Below are positions 52,317 through 61,230 of a stretch of DNA of 64,000 nucleotides, piece after piece. This DNA is from Dyella monticola (GTDB lineage: Bacteria > Pseudomonadota > Gammaproteobacteria > Xanthomonadales > Rhodanobacteraceae), in contig NZ_QRBE01000004.1 in the NCBI RefSeq assembly GCF_003363155.1, positions 96,003 through 160,002 on the forward strand, read 5' to 3'. The notes beneath the pieces are model-generated. The model was not told the DNA's origin, ran no database searches, and saw only the letters and a list, made by a program, of their open reading frames with translations. The stretch's first letter is position 1. The number at the start of each line of letters is the position of its first letter. The position numbers and the translations under genes were made by a program.

Positions 52317-52365
52317 GTCTTGCGCGAAAGGGATAGCGCCACGAAGGACGCCATCCCCGCCATCA

Positions 52366-55300
52366 TCAGAACGAAACGCGCACGCCGGCGGTGACACCGT
52401 AGGAGCCGCGTCGCGCACCCACTTCGTCGGTCAGGCCACCGTACAGATACGTAGCATGGCTCAGACGCAGCGTGCCGTTGGCCTGGAACTGCGCGAAGCC
52501 ACGGCCGATCTGCGGCGCCTTGGTCATGAACGACTCGTCTTCGATGGTCGCCTGCACGGCTGGCGACAGCAGTCCGCGACTGTCTTCGCCCACCGCAGCA
52601 CCAAAACGATAGGTGACCTCGCTCAACAGCGGATCCTGCTGCATGGAGCCCAGGTTGACGCCCACCAGCGCGCGCGTACCGGCGGCCGACAAGCGCGCCA
52701 CTTGCAGTGCGGCGGGCGAATCAGTGCCTTCACTCATGCCGCCGCGATCGAACTGCTGCCAAGTTAGGCTGGCATACGGTTCGACGTGCATGCTGCCCAC
52801 GCTCATCGGCATGCGTGCCGTGACGTCCGCCATGGTGTTGCTGCCACCGCTGCGAGCGTAGAGATTGCCGCTCACGCCGGTGGGATCGGGACGACGCGTA
52901 ATCCACGTATCGTGACCGCTCGCGACCATGCCATCGACCAGCACCGAGGCGATGGCCTGCTGGCCGTAGACGATGCCATCGTTGCCGCGGATGGTGCCTT
53001 GTTGGCTATCGGCATTCACATCGGTGTCGTGATTGGATGCCGCAACACCCAGCACGGTGCCATTTTGCGCAAAGATATCCACGCCCGCGGTGGTCTGGTT
53101 GGTGCCCGTCTGGAAGCCCGAGCCCTGCGCATCGGCGCTCCAGCGGTTGCCGTCATGGGTGACATTCGCCCACGCCTGATGTGCGCTCTGTTGACCGGTG
53201 ACGTCGCTGTCGTCCGTGGTCAGATGACCGAGCGTATCGCTCTGCATCGCCAGACCCGTGGCGCGCGCGGCGGCGGCCTCATCGGCATAGATTTCGCCGG
53301 ACAGATTGGTCATCACGCCACCGAGCTGCGTGGCCTTGGCGTCGGCCAGGGCGAACAGCAACTGGCTTTGGCCGCTGCTGGCCGTGCCGGCCGCTTGCAG
53401 GTTGAGCGCGGCATCCAGCGCACCGGCCAGGTTCAACGCATTGCGATTCGCATTCGAACCGGCGATCAGGCTCGCGTACGAATCGGGCACGACACCCAGT
53501 TCGATGCTGTGGTTGTTGTCGACGTTATAGAACGCAACCATGCGCGTATCCGGCGCGAGACCGGTCGGCTGAGTCAGCGCGCTGAACTGGCCGACGATGC
53601 CGCCCTGCGCCAGCACGAACTGATACACATCACCGATCTGTGGCGTGTAGGTGTTGGATGCATTGCCGGTGATTCCGCGCAGCAGTGGCATGAGCGTGCC
53701 ATTGGCGATGAATTGGCTATTCGCACCGGTGATGATCAGGCGCGAGTAGTTGCCTTTGCCCGTGCCGGTGCCCAGTCCGTCGATGTCTTCTTCGTACGTG
53801 CTGCCTGCATTCATCGTCACGCTGCCGGTCACCGTCAGCGTGCCGGGCGAATTGCCCGGTGCCAGGCGGCCATCCACTTGGATCGGCCCCGTGATCACGC
53901 CCACACCACGCAGTTCACCCTGCGTGTAGACCGAAACATTGCTGACCAGACTGCCATTCGCGCGCAGCATGCCTTCCTGCACGCAGGTGCCCCCGGAGAG
54001 CACTTCATTACCGGTGAAATCCAACGTGCCCGAGCCGCTCTTGACGAAGCAGCCGCTACCGCTGGTCTGCTGGATGTTGCCAGCCATCAGGGTGCTGGTG
54101 CCGGCATTGACGTTGACGCCGACGTTGCCGCTTGCCACCACGTTCTGGTTGTTGTTCAAGCTGGCCGTTGTCTGCAGCGTGCCGCCGCTCAACAAAATGG
54201 TACCGGTACCGAGCGAAGAGCCGTTATCGATCTGCACCACACCGCCATCGATCAGCGTGCCGCCACTGAACGTATTGGAACCGCTGACGATGAGCGTGCC
54301 GTTACCTGTCTTCACCAGACCGCCGGTACCGCTGATGTCACCACTGTCCTGCACGGTCACGCCGGTGAGCGTGTTGAAGTCTGCACCACCGCTTTGAATG
54401 ACCAGGTTGCGCGAGGTATTCATCGACTGCGTCACGGTCAAGCTGCCGCCGTTGAACGTCACCGGTGTGCCCGCCGCGCCGAGGTTGGCATCGCTGCTCA
54501 CGACCAGGTTACCGCCATCGAGCGTGGTCCCGCCGGTATAGGTGTTGGCGCCGCTTAGCACTTCCGTGCCGCCGCTCATGCTGACACCGCCATGGCCGCC
54601 GATCGTGCCGCTGAAATTGCCGTTGGCGTTCGTCAGCGTCAGGCCATTGTTGCCCAGCGCGACCGTGCCGTTGCCGGCGAGCGAGCCGACCGACTGCGAA
54701 CCATTGGCGCCACTGATATCGAGCGTACCGCTGTTGTTGATGCTCGATGCGTTGGCATCCGAACCGTTGCCGGTGATCGCCAGCGTCGCATCGGAGGCGA
54801 CGTTGGTCGCGCCGCTATCCGTGCTGGCGCCGGTCAGTTGCAGCGTGCCCGCGCCGACGTTCAAGCCGCCGGTCGAATCGTCCGCACCCAACACCAGCGT
54901 ACCGGTGCCGCCCTTGGTGATCGGACCGCTGCCGGTAATCGCGCCGGCAGTGTCGGTCAGGGTCGTACCGGCATCGGTATCGATGTTCACCGCGCCGGTG
55001 GCATTGATGTTGCGCGTGGTGGTGAAGCTGGCTGTGTTTTCCAGCGTACCGCCGTTGAAGTTCAACGCACCCGACGCATCGCCGAGGTTGGCATCGCTGC
55101 TCACCGCCAAGGTGCCCCCGTTGAGCGTGGTGCCGCCGGTATAGGTGTTGGTGCCTGACAACTCTTCCGCGCCGCCGTTGAGCGAGACGCCACCGTTGCC
55201 GCCAATGGCGCCGCTGTAGATGCCGCTGGCATTGGTCAACGCCAGCCCATTGTTGCCCAGCGCGACGGTGCCGTTGCCGGCCAGCGAGGTGATCGACTGC

Positions 55301-58300
55301 GAGGTATTCGCGCCGCTGATATCGAACGTGCCGCTGTTGTTGATGCTCGACGCACTGGCGTCCGAACCGTTGCCGGTGATCGCTACCGTCGCGCCAGTAT
55401 TGATGTTGGTAGCGCCGGTATCGGTGCTGACGCCGGTGAGCTGCAAGGTGCCCGCGCCGACGTTCACGCCACCGGTGGAGTTATCGGCGCCCAGCACCAG
55501 CGTGCCGGTGCCTCCCTTGTTGATCGGGCCGGTGCCGGTGACCGCGCCGGCGGTGTCGGTCAACGTGGTGCCTGCATCGGTGTCGATGTTGATGCCGGTG
55601 GCCGCGTTGATGTTGCGCGTACTGGTGAACGAGGCCGTGCTTTCCAGCGCACCGCCGTTGAAGTTCAGCGCGCCGGACGCATCGCCGAGGTTCGCATCAC
55701 TGCTCACCATCAGGTTGCCGCCATTGAGCGTCGTGCCGCCGGTGTACGTGTTGGTGCCGGACAGTTCTTCCACGCCGTTGTTGAGCGTGACGCCGCCGTT
55801 GCCGGTGATCGCACCGCTATAGATATCGTTGGCGTTGGTCAGCGTGAGGCCGTTGTTGCCCAGGTTGACCGTACCGCTACCGGCAAGGCCGGTGATCGAT
55901 TGCGAATCATTGGCGCCGCTGATATCGAAGGTGCCGACGTTTTGGACGTCCGACGCATTCGCGATCGAACCGTTGCCGGTCAGCGCCAGCGTGGCCCCGT
56001 TCATGACACCCACCGTGCCGGTGTCCGTGCTTGCGCCGGTCAACTGCAGCGTGCCTCCGCCGACGATCACGCCGCCGCTCGAGTTATCCGTGCCCAGCAC
56101 CAACGTACCCAGGCCGGTCTTGGTAATCGGACCGTTGCCGGTGATCGAACCGGCTGTGTCGGTGAGCGTGGTGCCGCCGTCGACATCGAAGTTGGCCGCG
56201 CCGGTCATGGCGATGTTGCGCGTGGTGGTGAACGTGGCCGTGGTTTCCAGCGTGCCGCCGTTGAAGTTCAGCGCGCCGCTGGCGTCACCCAGATTGGCAT
56301 CGCTGCTCACCTGCAAGGCGCCACCGTTGAGCGTGGTGCCGCCGGTGTAGGTGTTGGCACCCGACAGCGCTTCCACGCCACCGCTCATCGTCACGCCGCC
56401 GTTGCCGGTGATCCTGCCGCTGTAGATATCGTCGGCGTTGGTGAGCGTCAGGCCATTGTTGCCGAGAGTGGCCGTGCCGCTGCCCTGCAGGCCGGTGATC
56501 GACTGCGAACCATTCGCGCCGCTGATATCGAACGTGCCGTTGTTCTGAACGTCAGACGCGTTCGCGATCGAACCGTTACCGGTCAACGCCAGTGTCGCGC
56601 CGTTCTGGATACCCACGATGCCCGTGTCGGTGCTTGCGCCGGTCAGCTGCAGCGTGCCCGTGCCAACGTTCACACCACCGCTGCCGTTGTCGGTACCCAG
56701 GATCAGCGTACCGGCACCCGCCTTGTAGATCGGGCCGGTGCCGGTGATGGTGCCGGCCGTATCGGTGAGCGTGGTGCCGTCATCGACATCAAAATCAGCG
56801 CCGACGCCGTTCGTTGTGATAGTGCGTGTACTGGTAAACGTTGCCGTGGTTTCCAGCGCGCCACCGTTGAAGTTCAGTGCGCCGGATGCATTGCCCAGGT
56901 TGGCATCACTGCTGACCTGCAGCAAACCGCCATTGAGCGTGGTACCACCGGTGTAGGTGTTGGTGCCGGTGAGCGCTTCCACGCCACCGTTCATGGCAAC
57001 GCCGCCGTTGCCGGTGATCGTGCCGGTGTAGATATCGTTGGCGTTGGTGAGCGCCAGGCCATTGTTGCCAAGATTGACCGTGCCGCCGCCTTGCAGGCCA
57101 GTGATCGATGCCGCACCGTTCGCGCCGCTGATGTCGAACGTGCCATTGTCGATCACATCTGACGCGCTCGCGATCGAACCGTTGCCTGTCAATGCCAACG
57201 TCGTACCACCGGTGATGTTCATCACGCCGGTATCGGTGCTGACACCCGTCAGTTGCAGCGCGCCCGCGCCGACGTTCACACCACCAGTGGAATTGTCGGC
57301 CCCAAGCACCAGCGTGCCCGCACCCTCTTTGTTGATCGGGCCGTTGCCGGTGATCGAACCGGCCGTGTCGGTGAGTGTGGTGCCGCCGTCGACATCGAAG
57401 TTCGCCGCGCCGGTCATGGCAATGTTGCGTGCGCTGGTGAACGAGGCCGTGCTTTCCAGCGTGCCGCCGTTGAAGTTCAGCGCGCCGCTGGCATCGCCCA
57501 GATTTGCATCGCTGCCCACCTGCAAGGCGCCACCGTTGAGCGTGGTGCCGCCCGTATAGGTATTGGTGCCGGTCAACGCTTGCACGCCACCGTTCATGAT
57601 CACACCGCCGACGCCGTTGATCGTGCCGCCGTAGCTGTCGTCGGCGTTCGAGAACGTAAGACTGTTGCCGCCCAGGTTGACCGTACCGTTGCCGGCAAGA
57701 CCCGTGATCGACTGACTGTTGTTGGCACCGGAGATATCGAGCGTACCGTCGATGATGACGTTGGAGGCATGGCTGATCGAACCATTACCCACCAATGTCA
57801 GCGACGCGCCACTGTCGACGCTCACGTCGCCCGTGGCCGCGCTGGCACCGGTCAATTCCAACAGACCGGCACCAACGAGGATGCCGCCTGTCGCATTGTC
57901 GGCGCCCAGGATCAGCGCACCTGCACCTTCCTTTTCGATCGAGCCCGTGCCCGTAATGGTGCCGGTCGTATCGGTAAGGGTAGTGCCCGCGTCGGTGTTG
58001 AAGACCGCGTTACCCGCCACGTTGATGTTGCGGGAGGTGGTAAAGCTGGCGGTGTTTTCCAGCGCGCCGCCGTTGAAGTTCAGCGCGCCGGAGGCATTGC
58101 CCAGGTTGGCGTCGCCGCTGACTTGCAACGTACCGCCATCGAGATAGGTGCCGCCGGTGTAGGTGTTGGTGCCGCTCAGCGCCTGCGCGCCGCCGGCCAT
58201 GGTCACGCTACCGGAACCATTGATGGAGCCCGCGAAGGTGCTGCCGTTGCCGTTGGTAATGGTCAGCCCATTGCCGCCGAGAGTGACGGTGCCGTTACCG

Positions 58301-59553
58301 GCCAGGTTGGCGATGGATTCGTTGCCATTGGCGTTACTGATATCGAACGTGCCGTTGTCGGTGAGGCCCGACGACGACGCAATCGAACCGGCGCCGGAAA
58401 GATCGAGCTCCGCGCCCGCATTGATCGTGGTGCTGCCGGTATAGGTGTTGACGCCGGTAAGCGTCAGCGCGCCGCCTGAACCACTGTTGGCGATGGTCAG
58501 GCTGCCCGGCGTGCCCGCCGTGTTGTCGCTGATCGGGTTGGAAATGGTGGCACTCTGCCCGGCCAGATCCACCGTGCCGTTGTTGCCGGTGATGCTGAAG
58601 GTATAGGGCGTCAGATCCGTGCCATCGAGCACCAGGGTGCCGCCGTCCAACACCGGCAACAGCGTGGCCGGGCTGGAAGCAAGACCCGAAGCGTTGTCGG
58701 TCGAGGTGATATTGGTGGCCGTCGATCCCGCATTGACGGTCTGCGCCGGCGTGGCCGATGCGGTAAAGCCCGAAGTGCTTTGCGGCGTGCAGTTGGCAGC
58801 CGGGCCGGTGAGCGTTGCGCAGGGGCCGACGAATACGCCCAGTTCCACGCCATTGCTGGTGCTGGCCGGATCCGTGGACAAAGCCGTGAAGGTCACCGTG
58901 TACTGATCGCCAGCGGTGAGGTCGATACCCTGATAAATGCCGTCGAAGCTGCCCACCGCGCCGTCGTACCAGGAACCGGCGGTGCCCTCACCGACATTGG
59001 TGGTGCTCGCGCCGCCGGAATTGGGTGCCTCCCAGTACCCGGCGTAGCTCGGCGTTACACCCGTCTGGTAGACGATGCCCCAGTCCGCCGGTGCTTGCAG
59101 GCCGCTTTGCCCACTGACCGTGCCACCTTGCGTCAAGGTCGGATCGGTAAGCAGATTGGTGCTGGTTCCGTCGAGCTCCAGACTGATGTTGCCGAACGTC
59201 CAGAAACCCGGATCCTGGCGGAATGCGAACAGAAGGTAATCGTCGCCGGTGCTCCCCGCGGTGAACGTCACCGAATAGTTCTGCCACGAATTGGCAGTCG
59301 CGTAGGACGTCTCGCCCGTGCCGCTGTTGTTGATGTCCAGGATGGACCCTGCAGGCAGCGTCTGGGCGTGGCCAACGCTGGTCATACAGGCGAACGCACC
59401 TGCCGCGAATACGAACTGCAGCACCAGCGCCGGGCGACTCGTAGCGGGCTTCTTGCGCCGCGAAGACTTATGCGCGCCCTTGGCGATTTCCGGCGCGACG
59501 ACCAACATGTTGCGCGCCTTGTTGAAAACAAGGCTGAAGATATTCCGATTCAT
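52366..59553 (-). CDS. Giant type Va autotransporter built from 201-residue PATR-containing repeats
   Basis: 2395 residues. The N-terminus is an extended signal peptide (MNRNIFSLVFNKARNMLVVAPE..., hydrophobic core VLQFVFAAGAFACMTSVGHA). An Asn/Gly/Thr-rich passenger follows, with autotransporter-associated beta-strand motifs of the form NTYTGGTTLNGG. Residues about 460-1680 hold seven near-identical 201-residue units; a non-repeated stalk and linker follow. The C-terminal translocator barrel is about 2120-2395 (QAWANVTHDGNRWSADAQG ... GVTAGVRVSF, terminal Phe). The passenger is probably a beta-helical adhesin or biofilm factor at the cell surface; receptor unknown. AGGGGA precedes the ATG. 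Divergent from an AraC regulator. Confidence 0.93.
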   Translation of the reverse strand: MNRNIFSLVFNKARNMLVVAPEIAKGAHKSSRRKKPATSRPALVLQFVFAAGAFACMTSVGHAQTLPAGSILDINNSGTGETSYATANSWQNYSVTFTAGSTGDDYLLFAFRQDPGFWTFGNISLELDGTSTNLLTDPTLTQGGTVSGQSGLQAPADWGIVYQTGVTPSYAGYWEAPNSGGASTTNVGEGTAGSWYDGAVGSFDGIYQGIDLTAGDQYTVTFTALSTDPASTSNGVELGVFVGPCATLTGPAANCTPQSTSGFTASATPAQTVNAGSTATNITSTDNASGLASSPATLLPVLDGGTLVLDGTDLTPYTFSITGNNGTVDLAGQSATISNPISDNTAGTPGSLTIANSGSGGALTLTGVNTYTGSTTINAGAELDLSGAGSIASSSGLTDNGTFDISNANGNESIANLAGNGTVTLGGNGLTITNGNGSTFAGSINGSGSVTMAGGAQALSGTNTYTGGTYLDGGTLQVSGDANLGNASGALNFNGGALENTASFTTSRNINVAGNAVFNTDAGTTLTDTTGTITGTGSIEKEGAGALILGADNATGGILVGAGLLELTGASAATGDVSVDSGASLTLVGNGSISHASNVIIDGTLDISGANNSQSITGLAGNGTVNLGGNSLTFSNADDSYGGTINGVGGVIMNGGVQALTGTNTYTGGTTLNGGALQVGSDANLGDASGALNFNGGTLESTASFTSARNIAMTGAANFDVDGGTTLTDTAGSITGNGPINKEGAGTLVLGADNSTGGVNVGAGALQLTGVSTDTGVMNITGGTTLALTGNGSIASASDVIDNGTFDISGANGAASITGLQGGGTVNLGNNGLALTNANDIYTGTITGNGGVAMNGGVEALTGTNTYTGGTTLNGGLLQVSSDANLGNASGALNFNGGALETTATFTSTRTITTNGVGADFDVDDGTTLTDTAGTITGTGPIYKAGAGTLILGTDNGSGGVNVGTGTLQLTGASTDTGIVGIQNGATLALTGNGSIANASDVQNNGTFDISGANGSQSITGLQGSGTATLGNNGLTLTNADDIYSGRITGNGGVTMSGGVEALSGANTYTGGTTLNGGALQVSSDANLGDASGALNFNGGTLETTATFTTTRNIAMTGAANFDVDGGTTLTDTAGSITGNGPITKTGLGTLVLGTDNSSGGVIVGGGTLQLTGASTDTGTVGVMNGATLALTGNGSIANASDVQNVGTFDISGANDSQSITGLAGSGTVNLGNNGLTLTNANDIYSGAITGNGGVTLNNGVEELSGTNTYTGGTTLNGGNLMVSSDANLGDASGALNFNGGALESTASFTSTRNINAATGINIDTDAGTTLTDTAGAVTGTGPINKGGTGTLVLGADNSTGGVNVGAGTLQLTGVSTDTGATNINTGATVAITGNGSDASASSINNSGTFDISGANTSQSITSLAGNGTVALGNNGLALTNASGIYSGAIGGNGGVSLNGGAEELSGTNTYTGGTTLNGGTLAVSSDANLGDASGALNFNGGTLENTASFTTTRNINATGAVNIDTDAGTTLTDTAGAITGSGPITKGGTGTLVLGADDSTGGLNVGAGTLQLTGASTDSGATNVASDATLAITGNGSDANASSINNSGTLDISGANGSQSVGSLAGNGTVALGNNGLTLTNANGNFSGTIGGHGGVSMSGGTEVLSGANTYTGGTTLDGGNLVVSSDANLGAAGTPVTFNGGSLTVTQSMNTSRNLVIQSGGADFNTLTGVTVQDSGDISGTGGLVKTGNGTLIVSGSNTFSGGTLIDGGVVQIDNGSSLGTGTILLSGGTLQTTASLNNNQNVVASGNVGVNVNAGTSTLMAGNIQQTSGSGCFVKSGSGTLDFTGNEVLSGGTCVQEGMLRANGSLVSNVSVYTQGELRGVGVITGPIQVDGRLAPGNSPGTLTVTGSVTMNAGSTYEEDIDGLGTGTGKGNYSRLIITGANSQFIANGTLMPLLRGITGNASNTYTPQIGDVYQFVLAQGGIVGQFSALTQPTGLAPDTRMVAFYNVDNNHSIELGVVPDSYASLIAGSNANRNALNLAGALDAALNLQAAGTASSGQSQLLFALADAKATQLGGVMTNLSGEIYADEAAAARATGLAMQSDTLGHLTTDDSDVTGQQSAHQAWANVTHDGNRWSADAQGSGFQTGTNQTTAGVDIFAQNGTVLGVAASNHDTDVNADSQQGTIRGNDGIVYGQQAIASVLVDGMVASGHDTWITRRPDPTGVSGNLYARSGGSNTMADVTARMPMSVGSMHVEPYASLTWQQFDRGGMSEGTDSPAALQVARLSAAGTRALVGVNLGSMQQDPLLSEVTYRFGAAVGEDSRGLLSPAVQATIEDESFMTKAPQIGRGFAQFQANGTLRLSHATYLYGGLTDEVGARRGSYGVTAGVRVSF
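54530..58160 (-). repeat. Seven tandem copies of a 603-bp coding repeat in the autotransporter passenger
   Basis: The anchor CCGCCGGT(G/A)TA, encoding the TYTGG turn, recurs at 54530, 55133, 55736, 56339, 56945, 57548 and 58151: spacings 603, 603, 603, 606, 603, 603. Units share long identical stretches such as SDANLGDASGALNFNGG, TTLTDTAG and ALTGNGSIA. The array is flanked by shorter, more diverged repeats on both sides. Confidence 0.95.
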
Positions 59554-60011
59554 ACGTCCCCTAAGACTTCCGTTGCTGTTCGCGCACTAGCGCGATGCGC
59601 GCTCATGCATGCCTGTCAGTGCGATGGATGCATGCGCACCTTCCAGGCAACGTGTGCAACGGGTATGCCAGCGCAAAGCAGCTGTGGGCGTGCGCGAAAT
59701 AACGTCACCTGTTGTCGAAGCCAGTCAGCTTGCGGGCGGTGCAAGCGACATTTCGTCTCCGCGTGAACGCAACGGTGTGAAAATGCGTTTCAGCAGCCAT
59801 TCCAGAAATGGCCCTGCGTTTCACGTGCGCGCGACGTTTTGTCTCCTTCAATACGACGATTCGTCTCAGGGGCGTCAAGAACGCGCCCAGTGTTACACCA
59901 GGCATCTACACCGCGATACCGATACTTGTTGCGTGGCATGACGCAATGGCAATCACCTTGGACTGGCATGCTTTGTGCCACGCCCCGAGGCTGCGAAGTA
60001 GAGAGGCGCGA
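59554..60011. promoter_or_regulatory. 458-bp divergent regulatory region between autotransporter and AraC gene
   Basis: No gene is convincing here. The region holds three similar 15-bp direct repeats (listed separately). The base composition is less GC-rich than the flanks around 59760-59900. No consensus promoter could be placed with confidence. Confidence 0.6.
59746..59868. promoter_or_regulatory. Three direct repeats CGAC(A/G)(T/A)TT(C/T)GTCTC, candidate AraC-type operators
   Basis: CGACATTTCGTCTCC at 59746-59760, CGACGTTTTGTCTCC at 59832-59846, and CGACGATTCGTCTCA at 59854-59868. Copies two and three are 22 bp apart, two helical turns, the usual spacing of AraC-family half-sites; copy one is 86 bp upstream. 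Each copy also contains a GAC...GTC mini-dyad. They lie 144-266 bp before the AraC start and 193-315 bp before the autotransporter start. Confidence 0.6.
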
Positions 60012-60992
60012 ATGCACGAAGCCAGGCAACGATTCCCGGATGCAGTGTTTGCGACGTCCCTGGTCGAACCTGGGATGAGGGCTACCGCTTACCGCCGTTG
60101 GCTGCGTCCCATCGCCATGGTGGAGGCGTGCAACGATGCGCCGGTCAGCGCGTCGATCATTACCTATCGACTGGGACAGATCACGCTGGCGCAATCAACG
60201 TCGAGCCCGGTCCATTATCTTCGCGACGAAGACACCATCGAAAAAGGTCGCTTCGGCGAGTGCCTGCTTCTGCGCCTGCTGATAAAGGGAAGCGTGCACG
60301 GTTGGTTCGGCGATGCCAAGGTGGATATCAAGGAAGGCGACATCTACCTCAGCGACCTCGCCCAAACGTCCGAGGTGTGGCTAGAAGGCGATTGCGCACA
60401 CATCAACGTCATGATGCGCCGCGCCGACCTGGGCGACATTACGGTGCATGGGCGTGTTCTGCATGGTGAGTGGTTGCCATGCCGCATGCTTCGCGAGCAT
60501 CTGCTCAACTTCATCGACATCCTGCGGCATTGCGACGCCGACAACGTCAAGGAAATGACCAAGGCAACGATGGAACTGCTGCGCTTCTGCCTGCGCACGG
60601 ATGACGTAAATAACAAAGATACGGGTTACTTCCTGGATGAAGCGAGGGAACGCATCGTCACCTACATCGACGAACATCTGAGCGAAAGCGACCTCGGCGC
60701 CCTGCGCCTGCAACGCGAGTTCGCTGTGTCGCGCTCGCAACTGTACCGGCACTTCGCCGAACTGGGCGGCGTGCAGCACTACATCCGCAACAAGCGCCTG
60801 CAAGCCGTGCTGCGCGACCTGTGCAACGAGCCGCATCGAAGCATCACGGACATCATCGAGCGCTACGGCTTCACCACCGAGCGCCAATTCCAGCGCGCCT
60901 TCCGCGCCCGCTTCGGCATGACCGCCAGCCAGGTGCGCGCCGATTGGAAATCCAAAGCCATGAGCGACATCTGCGAAGTGATCGAGAACTGA
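60012..60992 (+). CDS. AraC-family transcriptional regulator
   Basis: 326-residue regulator with an N-terminal cupin-like sensing region (DIKEGDIYLSDLAQTSEVWLEG fits a short beta-barrel) and a C-terminal double HTH from about 225 (GALRLQREFAVSRSQLYRHFAELGGVQHYIRNKRL, then DIIERYGFTTERQFQRAFRARFGMTASQVR). The ATG at 60012 has GAGAGG 6 bases before it; a start at 59808 would put two of the three direct repeats inside the gene and is rejected. Position opposite the giant autotransporter suggests it controls that gene. Confidence 0.92.
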   Translation: MHEARQRFPDAVFATSLVEPGMRATAYRRWLRPIAMVEACNDAPVSASIITYRLGQITLAQSTSSPVHYLRDEDTIEKGRFGECLLLRLLIKGSVHGWFGDAKVDIKEGDIYLSDLAQTSEVWLEGDCAHINVMMRRADLGDITVHGRVLHGEWLPCRMLREHLLNFIDILRHCDADNVKEMTKATMELLRFCLRTDDVNNKDTGYFLDEARERIVTYIDEHLSESDLGALRLQREFAVSRSQLYRHFAELGGVQHYIRNKRLQAVLRDLCNEPHRSITDIIERYGFTTERQFQRAFRARFGMTASQVRADWKSKAMSDICEVIEN

Positions 60993-61173
60993 TCTCTCGC
61001 GGCGCGCGCCGGCCAAAACGATGGGTACGATGCTGAGGGTGCAGGGTCATCCCGCTCGTGTGTCGCTGCCGCACTAATCCCATCTTCACATTCGAGCAAC
61101 GCCTGCGTTGCGACGCTTTCACATCCAGGCGGCCCGGAGGGGGTGGCCTCCCCCCCTAAACGCTGGGCGCTTC

Positions 61174-61194
61174 CCGGATAAGGGATTTATCCGG
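61174..61194. other. Stem-loop upstream of the hybrid histidine kinase gene
   Basis: CCGGATAA and TTATCCGG form an 8-bp stem with a 5-base loop, 36 bases before the kinase start. It may end the AraC transcript or act in the kinase leader. The rest of the 238-bp gap shows a G-run/C-run dyad near 61137-61157 but no gene. Confidence 0.45.
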
Positions 61195-61230
61195 CTGAAA
61201 AGGAAGTGCCAGCCTCTGCGGAAAATTCGC

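Noticed and set aside
54530-58160. CRISPR-like or phage repeat array
   Set aside because: Units of 603 bp are coding, in frame and encode autotransporter beta-strand motifs; there are no short repeats with unique spacers.
52786-58479. Long open frames on the plus strand opposite the autotransporter (for example 52786-54558 with 590 codons, 55900-57162, 57253-58479)
   Set aside because: They mirror the repeats of the minus-strand gene, are low-complexity Ala/Arg/Val-rich products without domains or ribosome sites, and arise from GC-rich codon bias.
59808-60011. 68-residue N-terminal extension of the AraC regulator
   Set aside because: It covers two of the three direct repeats, lacks a ribosome site, and the homologous part begins after the ATG at 60012.
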